Source: Symplocastrum torsivum CPER-KK1 (GTDB lineage: Bacteria > Cyanobacteriota > Cyanobacteriia > Cyanobacteriales > Coleofasciculaceae). From it: a stretch of 64,000 nucleotides of DNA. The stretch is taken from assembly GCA_019358875.1 (NCBI GenBank), contig JAHHIF010000018.1, positions 1-64,000 of the forward strand, given 5' to 3'. The translations under genes were made by a program, and so were the position numbers. The notes under the pieces were generated by a model that did not search any database, was not told where the DNA came from, and saw nothing but the letters and a program-made list of their open reading frames with translations. Positions 25,861 through 35,362 of this stretch are shown piece after piece; positions within the stretch are counted from its first letter, which is position 1; each line of letters begins with the position of its first letter.

Positions 25861-26424
25861 ACTTAGCTACTTCTTGTACTTGTTCTATAGAATATACACA
25901 GATAACGATTTTTAGTTAATCTCTCGTGTGTTTACGGGTTGGCGTAATTCAGCGAAGCCGTCGTTTCGGGATAGATGAATAGGCATTAGTTATCAGACAA
26001 TCTGTCTCACTTCCTCATTCCAAACTCTTAAAGCAGTGAGATTTATGGTTGTTCACAACTCAGTTCCTTGCCTAAACGTAAAGACAAGATGTGAATCGCT
26101 GGATGAAGATTGAGGCTTTTTCATTGTTGATGTGTGATTCTTTAGATAAGTAATGAGGGCAATTTATTTAATAGACTGATTCCTGTCCAAGGGTAACTGA
26201 GCCATGTAAAGCCAATCTCACCTGGGAAAATGGACAAATCAAGGGTTAAAGTGCATTACAGGTGTAATACTTCTTGAAAAAGCTTCAAGTGAATAAAAGA
26301 TGATGTTATTGTTAATATTCTAATCTTGAAAGCTTCAATCCGTCGAATTCTGGAAATCGCTCATCAAGAAAAAGTTTTGACTTGAGGCGTTAGGGCTTAA
26401 TTCTTACTGCCGCTTGCCACAATG
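25861..26424. other. Intergenic region
   Basis: About 560 bp upstream of the photoreceptor gene and downstream of the NADAR gene, AT-rich near 25880-25920 and 26270-26330. No coding frame, RNA gene or strong repeat is seen. It should contain the photoreceptor promoter. Confidence 0.4.
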
Positions 26425-26883
26425 CTAGGTTATTTGCTGCCGTTGTCGGATTTCTTGGCGAACATTCATGAGAATTTTCCCTAATTGGTTTTGACCCGTT
26501 TTATCTTGACCACAGCCCCAGTAATAATCAACAGGAGAGTCTTCCACAATCAGTTCTTCGCCAGTATCAAGCAGAATTGCCTGAATATCGGTATGGGTGA
26601 GAAATTTGGTTAAAACACCTTGCCACATGACTTGTGACTTCACCTGCTCCCAGTCGGGACGAAGTTTGCGAGTGCGATCGCGTCCTAAGGTTGCCGCATC
26701 CATCGGTGTTGGAGCATCGCGAATCACAGCGATTAAGGCTTCATCTTCGGTACCGACAAATTTGTGAGCTTGGTAGTAATGCTCCACAGTTTGCCAATAC
26801 AACTCCTTGATTTGAATTGGATGGGGGGAGAAGTTGGAAAAGCAACCGTAGGGTTCAGTAACCTTATAAAAGTAAATCGTCAT
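26425..26883 (-). CDS. NADAR/YbiA-type N-glycosidase
   Basis: The 152-residue protein belongs to the NADAR (DUF1768, YbiA-like) family. Members hydrolyse N-glycosidic bonds in riboflavin pathway intermediates or process ADP-ribose derivatives. Signature segments are GCFSNFSPHPI near residue 13, WQTVEHYYQAHKF near 31, and DYYWGCGQDKTGQNQLGKILM near 118-138, with the conserved Trp, Glu and Asn-Gly-type positions. Length is normal. It stands alone. Which activity it has here cannot be told from sequence. Confidence 0.88.
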   Translation of the reverse strand: MTIYFYKVTEPYGCFSNFSPHPIQIKELYWQTVEHYYQAHKFVGTEDEALIAVIRDAPTPMDAATLGRDRTRKLRPDWEQVKSQVMWQGVLTKFLTHTDIQAILLDTGEELIVEDSPVDYYWGCGQDKTGQNQLGKILMNVRQEIRQRQQIT

Positions 26884-27595
26884 GTCAAACTATTTGTTCT
26901 ATGCCTAGAGTAAAATATTGGAGACCTTTTCTTTAGCCAAGCTCAGCCTTGAGATAGTTGCCAGATTTAAAAAAGTGTCTCTGTTTTGGTCTAAATACTC
27001 TGCGAAGTGAGATTAGACAGTTCAACAGATTAACGCTGTAATCTGACTAGAGGCTGAGCCACACAAAGGCGTAATGCATATCTCCAGCAAGGCTGAGAGA
27101 ATAGTTGTTGGGTTAGCTACTCTCTTTTAAGGATAGGATGGGTGACCGCTTTGTCCATCCCCTGTATAGGTGTCAAAGAGTCGGCACACGACAACTCAAT
27201 GTTATAGAAATAGAAATAGAAGCTGTATCCAGAATCAAACTGAATCAAACCGAGTCATTCGTTTTTCTTCCCCAGTGGAGGCGCAGTACGCACCTAAAAA
27301 TGCTACCGAATAATATTAGTAACTCAAGTTGCCAAGCCGTTATTTATGATCAACTCTCTAAATCGCGACTCTGCTTCTCTGGAATGGAGCAATTTTCAAC
27401 TTAGTGGAAAATCAGGAAAAAGAGTTTCTATTGGCTCTTCCACAAGACACTAAAAAAAGCAAAGCTGTATCGTACTATACATTTAGTCAAGATTAGCTAG
27501 CTTTAAAAGTTAATATAAGATTAGCTAATGTTCAAAGCATCCACAATCCATGCTACTAAAGTTTCAATTAATTTAAATTTAGGCTAGGTGCCGTT
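26884..27595. other. Intergenic region
   Basis: About 710 bp without a credible gene. An 88-codon frame at 27138-27404 has no family features or good start. The region 27440-27590 is AT-rich and should carry the promoter of the next gene. Confidence 0.4.
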
Positions 27596-28972
27596 ATGGA
27601 CTTTGAAGAAAATTATCAACAATGCTTAGATAAATTACTTTGGGTCAACGAGCAATTAGAGGTAAAAATTCCTCAAGCCCAACTTTATAAAATTGCTAAG
27701 CTTATTGTTCAAACAATGACGGGCCCTTGGCGCTATTTTCATTCAACCGAACATATTTTTGAAGTCGGTGGATATAGAGATGCGATTGAAGTACTAGCGG
27801 CTTTATTTCACGACATAGTATATGTACAAGTGGATGGAAGTGTAAATTTTAACCTCACCTACTATCTGACTCCTTTTATTAGAGAAGAGGAGGGGAAAAT
27901 GTTTATTCAAGAGAAAAGTGAATATAATTGTGATTCCGACTTTGAGATGGTAGCTGCGATCTTTGGTTATGTTCCTGGGCAGCCGCTTTCTCCTTTTTCG
28001 GGGCAAAATGAATTTTTGAGTGCTGTCGTTACTGCTAAGGTCTTATCAGCTTTTTTGAGCGCATCGCTAATTGTACAGATAGTTGCTTGTATTGAAGCTA
28101 CGATTCCTTTTCGCTCAAAGTCAGAATCAGGGTTGAGTCCTTGTGAAGTCTTATATCAGCGACTGAAGTTAACTAATGAGCAGTTCAATCTTCAGTTGAC
28201 AGAGGAAGAAATCATTCAAACCTTGAAGCGCTCAGTAAGAGTGGCGAACCGCGATGTATATAGCTTTGCTAATCAGAGTTCTGCTATCTTTTTATCCAGC
28301 ACTTGGAGTTTGTTACCGGAAACTAATCATAATCTCCAGAAATCGGGTTCTTACACGGTTCGTGATTACCGAATTGCCATGCAAAAGATGGCAAATTTCA
28401 TGAACTTTCTCAATCCAGATCTAATTTTCCGTCAGTTCCAAGGAGAACCGGATGACCAAACCTATCAAAGCTTGGTTGAGCAAGCGAGGACGAATCTGCA
28501 AGCGGGACGGCTTTATTTGGAGAGCAAACTCGTTACAATTGCTATTCTTGAAGCCTTGTCTTTACGAATCGGCTCAGATGTTTCTCTATCAATCATTATG
28601 GGAGAATTGCCAGGTTCCGGAGTTTCTGTCGGTCGGTTGGTAGAGTATTTCCCTGATATTCATAAGGTTTATCAACCTGCAACTGATACTGAAATAACAG
28701 TATTGAATTTATTTGAAGTTGGACGAAGTAATAATACAAGTTACGATTTAAAAACTTCACCCTTAACTGCCTTTATCGCTAAGTACGTTGGATTTGATGA
28801 AATTCGAGAAATGCGATCGCACTCGTATTCCTTTTTCCAAGGAACTATTTCTTCCGAAGATTTCCTTGCTAAGTGTGATGCTGCTCTCATCAATATCATT
28901 ACTAACGGCGTAATCAAACTCTTGGAGAATCGCAAAGCAGCATTGCTTGGTTCATGGCCGAGTACGTTTTAA
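27596..28972 (+). CDS. HD-like protein of unknown function
   Basis: The 458-residue soluble protein has an N-terminal segment that looks like a metal-dependent HD phosphohydrolase. It includes WRYFHSTEHIFEV near residue 43 and VLAALFHDIVYVQ near 65, giving the paired His and His-Asp metal ligands, with further helices to about residue 230 (RVANRDVYSFA). The remainder is helical and not recognised. HD enzymes cleave phosphate esters, often nucleotides. No neighbour suggests a substrate. The start ATG at 27596 has no obvious Shine-Dalgarno sequence. The HD assignment is moderate. Confidence 0.6.
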   Translation: MDFEENYQQCLDKLLWVNEQLEVKIPQAQLYKIAKLIVQTMTGPWRYFHSTEHIFEVGGYRDAIEVLAALFHDIVYVQVDGSVNFNLTYYLTPFIREEEGKMFIQEKSEYNCDSDFEMVAAIFGYVPGQPLSPFSGQNEFLSAVVTAKVLSAFLSASLIVQIVACIEATIPFRSKSESGLSPCEVLYQRLKLTNEQFNLQLTEEEIIQTLKRSVRVANRDVYSFANQSSAIFLSSTWSLLPETNHNLQKSGSYTVRDYRIAMQKMANFMNFLNPDLIFRQFQGEPDDQTYQSLVEQARTNLQAGRLYLESKLVTIAILEALSLRIGSDVSLSIIMGELPGSGVSVGRLVEYFPDIHKVYQPATDTEITVLNLFEVGRSNNTSYDLKTSPLTAFIAKYVGFDEIREMRSHSYSFFQGTISSEDFLAKCDAALINIITNGVIKLLENRKAALLGSWPSTF

Positions 28973-29395
28973 AACAATCAACTGCAAGATAGTAACCTTT
29001 TTTGTGCTAAGGCGACACGGGAGCTTTTCTCTTCTTCAGTCCTCTCACGAAGTTAAGGATAGGTTATCGAATTAGTAATACATTAGCTTTAGTTTAACCC
29101 AAGGTTTTCTGCTTCTTGGGTAGTTATCAAAGCTCAGTCAGTAGAGCAATATAATTAAACGTGCTACAAAAATCATATGTTTTACTTTAGATAAAATATA
29201 AACGTAACCTCAAAAAAATATAATTTACCGCACTGATTTTTAATCCTAACTTTACTTTTACTGAAATACAATCGAAGGAATGATAGCAAGCACCATAGTT
29301 GTAATCTAATAATCCTGTGCTTAGGCTCATCATTAAGCTAGAGAGACGCATCTACTAGGCAATGTTGAGTACACCCTCGCCACAAACTATTAATT
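28973..29395. other. Intergenic region
   Basis: About 420 bp, very AT-rich at 29150-29270. A 7-bp hairpin (ACCCAAG near 29097 with CTTGGGT near 29118) has no T-tract. No gene is seen; it should contain the promoter for the kinase-cyclase pair. Confidence 0.4.
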
Positions 29396-31384
29396 GTGCT
29401 TGTTCAAATACCGGATAGACTTACGCTTGATTCAAGTCTGGCAGACCTCCCAACACATGACTTTCAAGTTAGCTTAACAACCTTGGGGGAGGTAGTCGTA
29501 AAAAAGTTTCAGCGCCAGCCTGAGTTACCAGGGGTAATGATTACGAATGATAGTCAAATCGTAGGCATGATTTCTAGAACTCAATTCTTTGAGTGGCTCA
29601 GTCGTCCCTATGGATTAGAGACTTTCCTGAAACGTCCAATTAAATCCCTGTGGAGGATGATTGCGGATAGTGGGGAAATTGCTGATGTAGAAAAATTCCT
29701 AGAAAAGTATCTCGTGTTGAGTGCGACTTGCCCTATTGATAAAGCCGTAGAACTTGCTCTCAAACGTCGAACCTCCTTAGCCTATGAACCAATCATTATT
29801 GAATGGGCAGATGGACGGCGGCGGTTACTCGATATGCAAGTTTTGCTTTTGGCTCAATCTCAGCTCTTTGCCCTAGCCAAAGAAGCGGCTGATACCGCCA
29901 ATAGAGCTAAAAGTGAATTCCTCGCCAATATGAGTCATGAACTGCGTACTCCCCTAAATGCCATTCTCGGCTTTACCCAGGTAATGAACCGAGATCCATT
30001 TATATCTACTGAACAGCAACAACATTTGGGCATCATCAATCGCGCTGGTGAGCATCTGCTGGAATTGATCAACGACATTCTCGAAATGTCCAAAATTGAG
30101 GCAGGCAGGATTGCCTTGAATGAAACTAGCTTTGACCTGTATCATTTGCTGGATAGTCTCCGCGAGATGCTACAACTCAAAGCCTCATCCAAAGGCTTAC
30201 AACTTCTTTTTGACTATGCACCAAACGTCCCTCGATACGTGCAAACTGACGAGCGGAAGTTGCGAGAAGTCTTGATTAACCTTCTCGGTAATGCCATCAA
30301 ATTTACTCAACAGGGACGTGTGACGCTGCGGGTAAGTATGCGGAATGGGGACAAGGAAGACAAGGGGGAACTTTCTCAAAACGCAGCCTTATCTCCCTAC
30401 TCCCTATTCTTTGAGGTGCAAGACACAGGAGCAGGTATTGCCCCAGAAGAATTAGACGAATTGTTTACTGCTTTTGGGCAAACAGAAATAGGTCGGAAAT
30501 CAGGGGAAGGAACGGGATTAGGTTTACCAATTAGTCAAAAATTTGTGCAATTGATGGGGGGGACTATTACTGTTAGTAGTAATCCCAGTCAAGGGACAAC
30601 GTTTGCTTTTGATGTCCGAGTGAAGCTAGCTCAAGCGGCTGACATTTCAAAGACTCACCCAACCAATAGGGTTATTGGCTTAGCACCTGACCAGCCAAAC
30701 TATCGCATCCTGGTGGTTGAGGATCGTTTAGAGAACCGTCTACTGTTGGTCAAGTTGCTAACCTCTTTAGGCTTTTTTGTCCGTGAAGCTGAGAATGGTC
30801 AAGAAGCTCTTGAATTATGGTCAAGTTACTCGCCGCACCTGATCTTGATGGATATGCGAATGCCTGTAATGGATGGGTATGAGGCTACTACACAGATCAG
30901 AGCACATCTCAAAGGTCAGGCAACAGTAATTCTTGCCCTGACTGCTAGTGTCTTTGAGGAGGAGCGAAATATTGTCTTGGCAGCAGGTTGTAATGACTTT
31001 GTGCATAAGCCTTTTCGAGAAGAGGTGCTTCTAGAAAAAATGGCAGAACATTTAGGGGTGCGTTATCTCTATGAAGAGGTAAAGTCGCTAGATGTTGTGT
31101 CTGGAGATGGCGCTTTCGAGGAAACTCAAGGTGAGTTGATAACTGACCAATCCCTCTCGCTTCACTTATCCCAAATGCCAACTGAATGGGTAAAACAACT
31201 TCATCAGGCGGCGAATAGATGTCTGGATCATGTGATTATTCAGCTTGTTAAAGAAATACCACAGGCTCATACGCCTTTAGCGATCGCATTGGAGAATTGG
31301 GCGAATAATTTTCTTTTTGAGCAAGTCCTAGATTTAATTCAACAGGTACAGGTAAAAGAACCATTATCCACTCTAAACAATTAG
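29396..31384 (+). CDS. CBS-like hybrid histidine kinase
   Basis: The 662-residue protein begins at a GTG; the frame is open upstream only to 29369. Residues 1-150 resemble a CBS-pair sensor (TLGEVVVKKFQ, LPGVMITNDSQIVGMISRT). HisKA follows with the His in NMSHELRTPLNA near 184, then HATPase with NLLGNAIKF and GTGLGLPIS, then a receiver with LILMDMRMPVMDG near 480. A C-terminal helical tail (LSQMPTEWVKQLHQAA) is common in cyanobacterial hybrid kinases. CBS pairs often bind adenine nucleotides. The next gene, 177 bp downstream, is a receiver-cyclase, a likely partner. Confidence 0.88.
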   Translation: MLVQIPDRLTLDSSLADLPTHDFQVSLTTLGEVVVKKFQRQPELPGVMITNDSQIVGMISRTQFFEWLSRPYGLETFLKRPIKSLWRMIADSGEIADVEKFLEKYLVLSATCPIDKAVELALKRRTSLAYEPIIIEWADGRRRLLDMQVLLLAQSQLFALAKEAADTANRAKSEFLANMSHELRTPLNAILGFTQVMNRDPFISTEQQQHLGIINRAGEHLLELINDILEMSKIEAGRIALNETSFDLYHLLDSLREMLQLKASSKGLQLLFDYAPNVPRYVQTDERKLREVLINLLGNAIKFTQQGRVTLRVSMRNGDKEDKGELSQNAALSPYSLFFEVQDTGAGIAPEELDELFTAFGQTEIGRKSGEGTGLGLPISQKFVQLMGGTITVSSNPSQGTTFAFDVRVKLAQAADISKTHPTNRVIGLAPDQPNYRILVVEDRLENRLLLVKLLTSLGFFVREAENGQEALELWSSYSPHLILMDMRMPVMDGYEATTQIRAHLKGQATVILALTASVFEEERNIVLAAGCNDFVHKPFREEVLLEKMAEHLGVRYLYEEVKSLDVVSGDGAFEETQGELITDQSLSLHLSQMPTEWVKQLHQAANRCLDHVIIQLVKEIPQAHTPLAIALENWANNFLFEQVLDLIQQVQVKEPLSTLNN

Positions 31385-31561
31385 AAGCGTCAAACCTAAT
31401 CTGAAAATAGGTGATAGGTGGTAGGAAAAGGGGTTTCCATCCTTTGTTGTCGCGAAGTGTATGAGCGGCTGTCTTAAAAGTAGGCAGTCATTTAATTGTT
31501 ATTTCTCAGCTAAGTGATATTTCGTAAGGGTTGGTTTTCAGATGCTGAATTCAAATTACAG

Positions 31562-33112
31562 ATGAATACTAATCAAATTGATACAACTAAAGGGAACATT
31601 CTTGTCGTTGATGATACGCCAGACAATCTGCGTCTTTTATCAGCTATTTTGACTCAGCAAGGTTATGAAGTTGGCAAAGCGCCTAATGGTCAAATGGCAT
31701 TGAGGGCGGCTAAGACTGCCCTACCTGATCTAATTTTGCTCGACATTAATATGCCGGATATGGATGGCTACGAGGTTTGTGAACGCCTGAAGGCGGATGA
31801 CCAAACTAAGGATATCCCTGTAATTTTTATTAGTGCTCTGGATGAGGTTTGGGATAAAGTCAAAGCCTTCCATGCTGGTGGTGTGGGCTATGTGATTAAA
31901 CCATTTGAGAGCGAAGAGGTTTTGGTTCGTGTCGAGAATCAACTCGTGATCGCGCGACTTCGTTCCTCCCTTCAGAAACAAAATGTAGACTTGTTGCCGG
32001 ATACTCCAGAACTTTTGGGACAAGAAGGACAAGGAGAAATTTTTGAATCATCCTCTTCCGTCTCTCTTGAACAGGCAAGTAGAGGAAACCTTCTCATTGT
32101 TGATGATACGCCAGACAATCTGCGCCTTTTATCCACGATTCTGACTGAGCGAGGCTATGAAGTTGGTAAAGCGCGAAATGGAAACATGGCATTGAAGGCA
32201 GCTAAGACTGCCCTACCTGATTTAATTTTGCTCGACATCAATATGCCAAATATGAATGGCTATGAAGTTTGTGAACATCTGAAAGCAGATGACCAAACAA
32301 AGGAGATTCCAGTAATTTTTATCAGCGCTCTTGATGAGGTTTTGGATAAGGTCAAAGCTTTTAAGGTTGGTGGCGTAGACTATATTACTAAGCCATTTCA
32401 GAGTGAAGAGGTGTTGGCTCGTGTTGAGAATCATTTAAAAATTCGTGCCCTCTCGAAAGCACTGCAAAGAGAACAAGAAAAATCAGAGAACTTATTGTTA
32501 AATATTTTGCCTCAAGCGATTGTTGAGGAGCTAAAACAAAATCAGAGGGCTACGCCTACACAGTTTGAGGAAGCGACATTTCTGTTTGCTGATATTGTTG
32601 GCTTTGCTCCCCAGACCTGCTCTATAACTCCTACAGATGTGGTTAACTTGCTAAATCAGGTATTTTCTATCTTTGATCAGCTAGCCCAGCAGCATGGTGT
32701 TGAGAAAATTAGAACGATTGGGGATGCCTATTTTGTAGCAGGGGGACTGCCTGTTGTGCGAAACGATCATGCCGAAGCGATTGCTGAGATGGCACTCGAT
32801 ATGCAAAAAGCGATCGCACATTTCCAATGGCCAAATGGTGAACCCATAACGCTGAGAATTGGCATTAACACAGGTGGCCCTGTGGTAGCGGCTGTGATTG
32901 GCATCAAAAAATTTGCCTATGATATCTGGGGGAATGCTGTAAATATTGCGTGTCGGATGGAAACGCAGGGAGTAGCAGGACGCATTCAAGTGACAACAGA
33001 TACTTATGATCGGTTGCAGGATAAGTATGAGTTTGAAGAACGGGGCGTAATCACGATTAAGGGTAGGGGAGAAATGATGACGTATTGGTTATGTGATCGC
33101 AAATCAAGTTAA
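31562..33112 (+). CDS. Adenylate cyclase with two receiver domains
   Basis: REC-REC-class III cyclase, 516 residues from the ATG at 31562 (MNTNQIDTTKG); a GTG at 31514 is also possible. The two receivers are near-copies of each other (both have DTPDNLRLLS and LILLDINMP). The cyclase domain at about 335-510 has both metal-binding Asp residues (FADIVGF, IGDAYF), the adenine-specifying Lys and Asp (VEKIRTIGD, FAYDIWG) and NIACR with the transition-state Asn and Arg. This predicts ATP-specific cyclic AMP synthesis controlled by phosphorylation. It resembles CyaC-type proteins, but with the kinase in the separate gene just upstream. Confidence 0.92.
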   Translation: MNTNQIDTTKGNILVVDDTPDNLRLLSAILTQQGYEVGKAPNGQMALRAAKTALPDLILLDINMPDMDGYEVCERLKADDQTKDIPVIFISALDEVWDKVKAFHAGGVGYVIKPFESEEVLVRVENQLVIARLRSSLQKQNVDLLPDTPELLGQEGQGEIFESSSSVSLEQASRGNLLIVDDTPDNLRLLSTILTERGYEVGKARNGNMALKAAKTALPDLILLDINMPNMNGYEVCEHLKADDQTKEIPVIFISALDEVLDKVKAFKVGGVDYITKPFQSEEVLARVENHLKIRALSKALQREQEKSENLLLNILPQAIVEELKQNQRATPTQFEEATFLFADIVGFAPQTCSITPTDVVNLLNQVFSIFDQLAQQHGVEKIRTIGDAYFVAGGLPVVRNDHAEAIAEMALDMQKAIAHFQWPNGEPITLRIGINTGGPVVAAVIGIKKFAYDIWGNAVNIACRMETQGVAGRIQVTTDTYDRLQDKYEFEERGVITIKGRGEMMTYWLCDRKSS

Positions 33113-33190
33113 CAGTTCTGCCGCGACTAATCCTTTTTGGATAGCAAGAATGGCGGCTTGAGTGCGATCGCGTACTTCCACCCAATAATA
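33104..33190 (-). pseudogene. C-terminal remnant of a NarL/LuxR-type regulator
   Basis: On the minus strand, about 25 codons read VEVRDRTQAAILAIQKGL and end at a TGA at 33104-33106. This matches the last helix of NarL/FixJ-type response regulators. No HTH or receiver precedes it, so only the 3' end survives. It overlaps the last bases of the cyclase gene. Confidence 0.6.
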
Positions 33191-33229
33191 TTGAGTCTTG
33201 TGAAACCTAACTTATGAGCGACTTCCAAA

Positions 33230-34411
33230 ATGACTCGTGTAATTGGTTTAATCAGTGGCACATCTGTAGACGGGATTGACGCAGCTTTGGTGGAAATTTC
33301 TGGTACGGATATCGATTTGCAAGTGGAACTGGTGGCTGGGGAAACTTATCCATACCCAGATAGTTTGAGAGAGCAAATCTTAGCGGTTTGTGCTGGTGCC
33401 TCTCTTTCAATGGCAGAGTTAGCCGAATTGGATGATGCGATCGCTTTTCAATTTGCCCAAGCGGCACAATCCATTCAAAGCAACTCTCCCTCAGCTAGCT
33501 TAATCGGCTCACATGGCCAAACCGTCTACCACCGCCCACCTGTAAAGCCGGGAAGTCAACCAACTGTAGAACCCCTTCCCACCTCCCCACTGGGATACAG
33601 CCTCCAATTGGGACGGGGAGAGGTTATTGCCCAACTGACAGGTATCAAAACAATCAGCAATTTTCGTGTAGCTGATATTGCGGCTAACGGACAGGGTGCG
33701 CCACTAGTGTCAAGAGTGGATGCTTATTTGCTCTCGTCACCAACTCAACATCGCTGTATTCAAAACATTGGTGGGATTGGGAATCTTACTTACCTCCCAG
33801 CCCGTCAAGGCAATTGGCTAGAAGCCATCTGTGGCTGGGATACTGGCCCTGGTAATGCTCTTTTAGATTTAGCGGTGCAGCACTTTAGTGACGGCAGCCA
33901 AACCTACGATCAAGATGGTAACTGGGCGCGTCAGGGTACCCCCTGTCAGGCACTGGTTGAACAGTGGCTTAGCGAAGACTTTTTCCACCTATCACCGCCC
34001 AAGTCTACAGGACGCGAGTTATTTGGTGTTGATTACCTAAATCGCTGCTTGGCAGAGAGTACAGCTTATCACCTGAGTCCGGCTGACACCTTAGCAACGC
34101 TGACTGAACTGACTGCATCCTCAATTGTCCACAGCTACCGCAACTTCTTACCCAAAATGCCCGACGAAGTCCTCTTATGTGGTGGTGGTAGTCGTAATCT
34201 TTACTTAAAGCAGCGCCTACAAGCCTTGATGGAGTCGGTGGAGGTACTAACAACTGATGAGGCTGGGGTAAATGGGGATTTTAAAGAAGCGATCGCCTTT
34301 GCTGTTCTAGCCTACTGGCGCTCTCTTGGTATTCCTGGTAATCTTCCTCAAGTTACGGGGGCAGCAGCAGCCGTACCTTTAGGGAATGTCTATGTTCCAA
34401 TAGAGTCTTAG
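33230..34411 (+). CDS. anmK: Anhydro-N-acetylmuramic acid kinase
   Basis: AnmK opens and phosphorylates 1,6-anhydro-MurNAc from peptidoglycan turnover to MurNAc-6-phosphate for recycling. The 393 residues match the family. Signatures are the N-terminal GLISGTSVDGIDAAL, SHGQTVYHRP near 102, GIGNLTYLP near 184, CGWDTGPGNALLD near 205 and CGGGSRN near 323. The start ATG at 33230 fits. No murQ is adjacent. It follows the regulator remnant and may be an independent unit. Confidence 0.95.
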   Translation: MTRVIGLISGTSVDGIDAALVEISGTDIDLQVELVAGETYPYPDSLREQILAVCAGASLSMAELAELDDAIAFQFAQAAQSIQSNSPSASLIGSHGQTVYHRPPVKPGSQPTVEPLPTSPLGYSLQLGRGEVIAQLTGIKTISNFRVADIAANGQGAPLVSRVDAYLLSSPTQHRCIQNIGGIGNLTYLPARQGNWLEAICGWDTGPGNALLDLAVQHFSDGSQTYDQDGNWARQGTPCQALVEQWLSEDFFHLSPPKSTGRELFGVDYLNRCLAESTAYHLSPADTLATLTELTASSIVHSYRNFLPKMPDEVLLCGGGSRNLYLKQRLQALMESVEVLTTDEAGVNGDFKEAIAFAVLAYWRSLGIPGNLPQVTGAAAAVPLGNVYVPIES

Positions 34412-34581
34412 TACAGAGTTCGGTGTAGTATGTAAGACTCCGGTTATACTCTTAATGATACTTACCGCCTTTCATCCTCATCTATGCCACTTTGGGAATC
34501 CGTCTACTTAAGTTAATGACTAATCCTTAGTTGAGAGAATGAAAGAGGCGATGTGTTGCATTACAAGCAAAGGTAAAAACC

Positions 34582-35040
34582 GTGGCTCACACCTTTTTAA
34601 TGGAGGCGGGACGCTGGACACTCCAGGGAAATTGGCTGGAGCGAAATGGAATGCCAATAGCGGTCAAAGGTAAGACGATCGTTGCCTGGGGTCGGGAAAA
34701 CTGGTTTACTATGGTCACAAAGCTAGTTTTTCCTGATAGCGATCGCGAAGATATTTCTTTTCAGTATCGAGGGCGTCTTGACGCTGGTGAGCGACAGTAC
34801 ACCTTTGTTTTACAACACAGTGTCTTAGGTCGTGTTGAGGGAGAGGGCTGGGTCACGCCGGAATCCATTGTGCAACGCTACTGGGTCTTAGGCGATAAGC
34901 AACGGCGCAGTGGCTTTGAGACAAGGCACCGGCTTGATGAAAACACCTACTACCTATCAAGTGGCATTATGGCAGGTCACTATCTCACAAGCACCATGGA
35001 GGCAACTCTAGAGCGTCAGCCAGAATCACCCTATTCTTGA
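34582..35040 (+). CDS. Conserved cyanobacterial protein, unknown function
   Basis: I do not recognise a named family. From a GTG at 34582 the product has 152 residues; an ATG six codons later (MEAGRWTLQGNWLERNG) is an alternative start. The sequence alternates beta-strand-like segments rich in Trp, Tyr, Gly and Arg (FQYRGRLDAGERQYTFVLQH), suggesting a small beta-barrel. It has no signal peptide or membrane span. It lies between anmK and a Ser/Thr kinase with separate spacing. Confidence 0.6.
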   Translation: MAHTFLMEAGRWTLQGNWLERNGMPIAVKGKTIVAWGRENWFTMVTKLVFPDSDREDISFQYRGRLDAGERQYTFVLQHSVLGRVEGEGWVTPESIVQRYWVLGDKQRRSGFETRHRLDENTYYLSSGIMAGHYLTSTMEATLERQPESPYS

Positions 35041-35362
35041 GTTTAAATAGTGGGTGAGTTTAATTTAACAGACGAGCAACTAGGCGGTGGCTTGCTCAAT
35101 GTCCCCAAAATAACTATTTCTTTTCTTGCAAGAGAGAAATTAATTGTAGGCAATCCCAACGCCGCCTCAGCTTGCTTTGTTTCCTACTCGACTCATCTGA
35201 GAATCGTTAAAACGATGACCTGAGCAAGCTGGGTCAACTTGTATCACAATCGCTGGAAAGTTATGAGGAAATACTTTTCCTTGAAACCTCCTAAATTATG
35301 TTCTAACGAAATCGATCGCTAGGTATATTTCACAACTGCTTCAAGCTGCACCCACTTAAATC
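35041..35362. other. Intergenic region
   Basis: About 320 bp. CGCCTCAGCTTGC near 35161 and GAGCAAGCTGGG near 35223 are loosely complementary. No gene is seen; it should hold the promoter of the Ser/Thr kinase. Confidence 0.35.

Noticed and set aside
27138..27404. 88-codon frame in the intergenic region
   Set aside because: No recognisable motif and no ribosome-binding context; likely chance.
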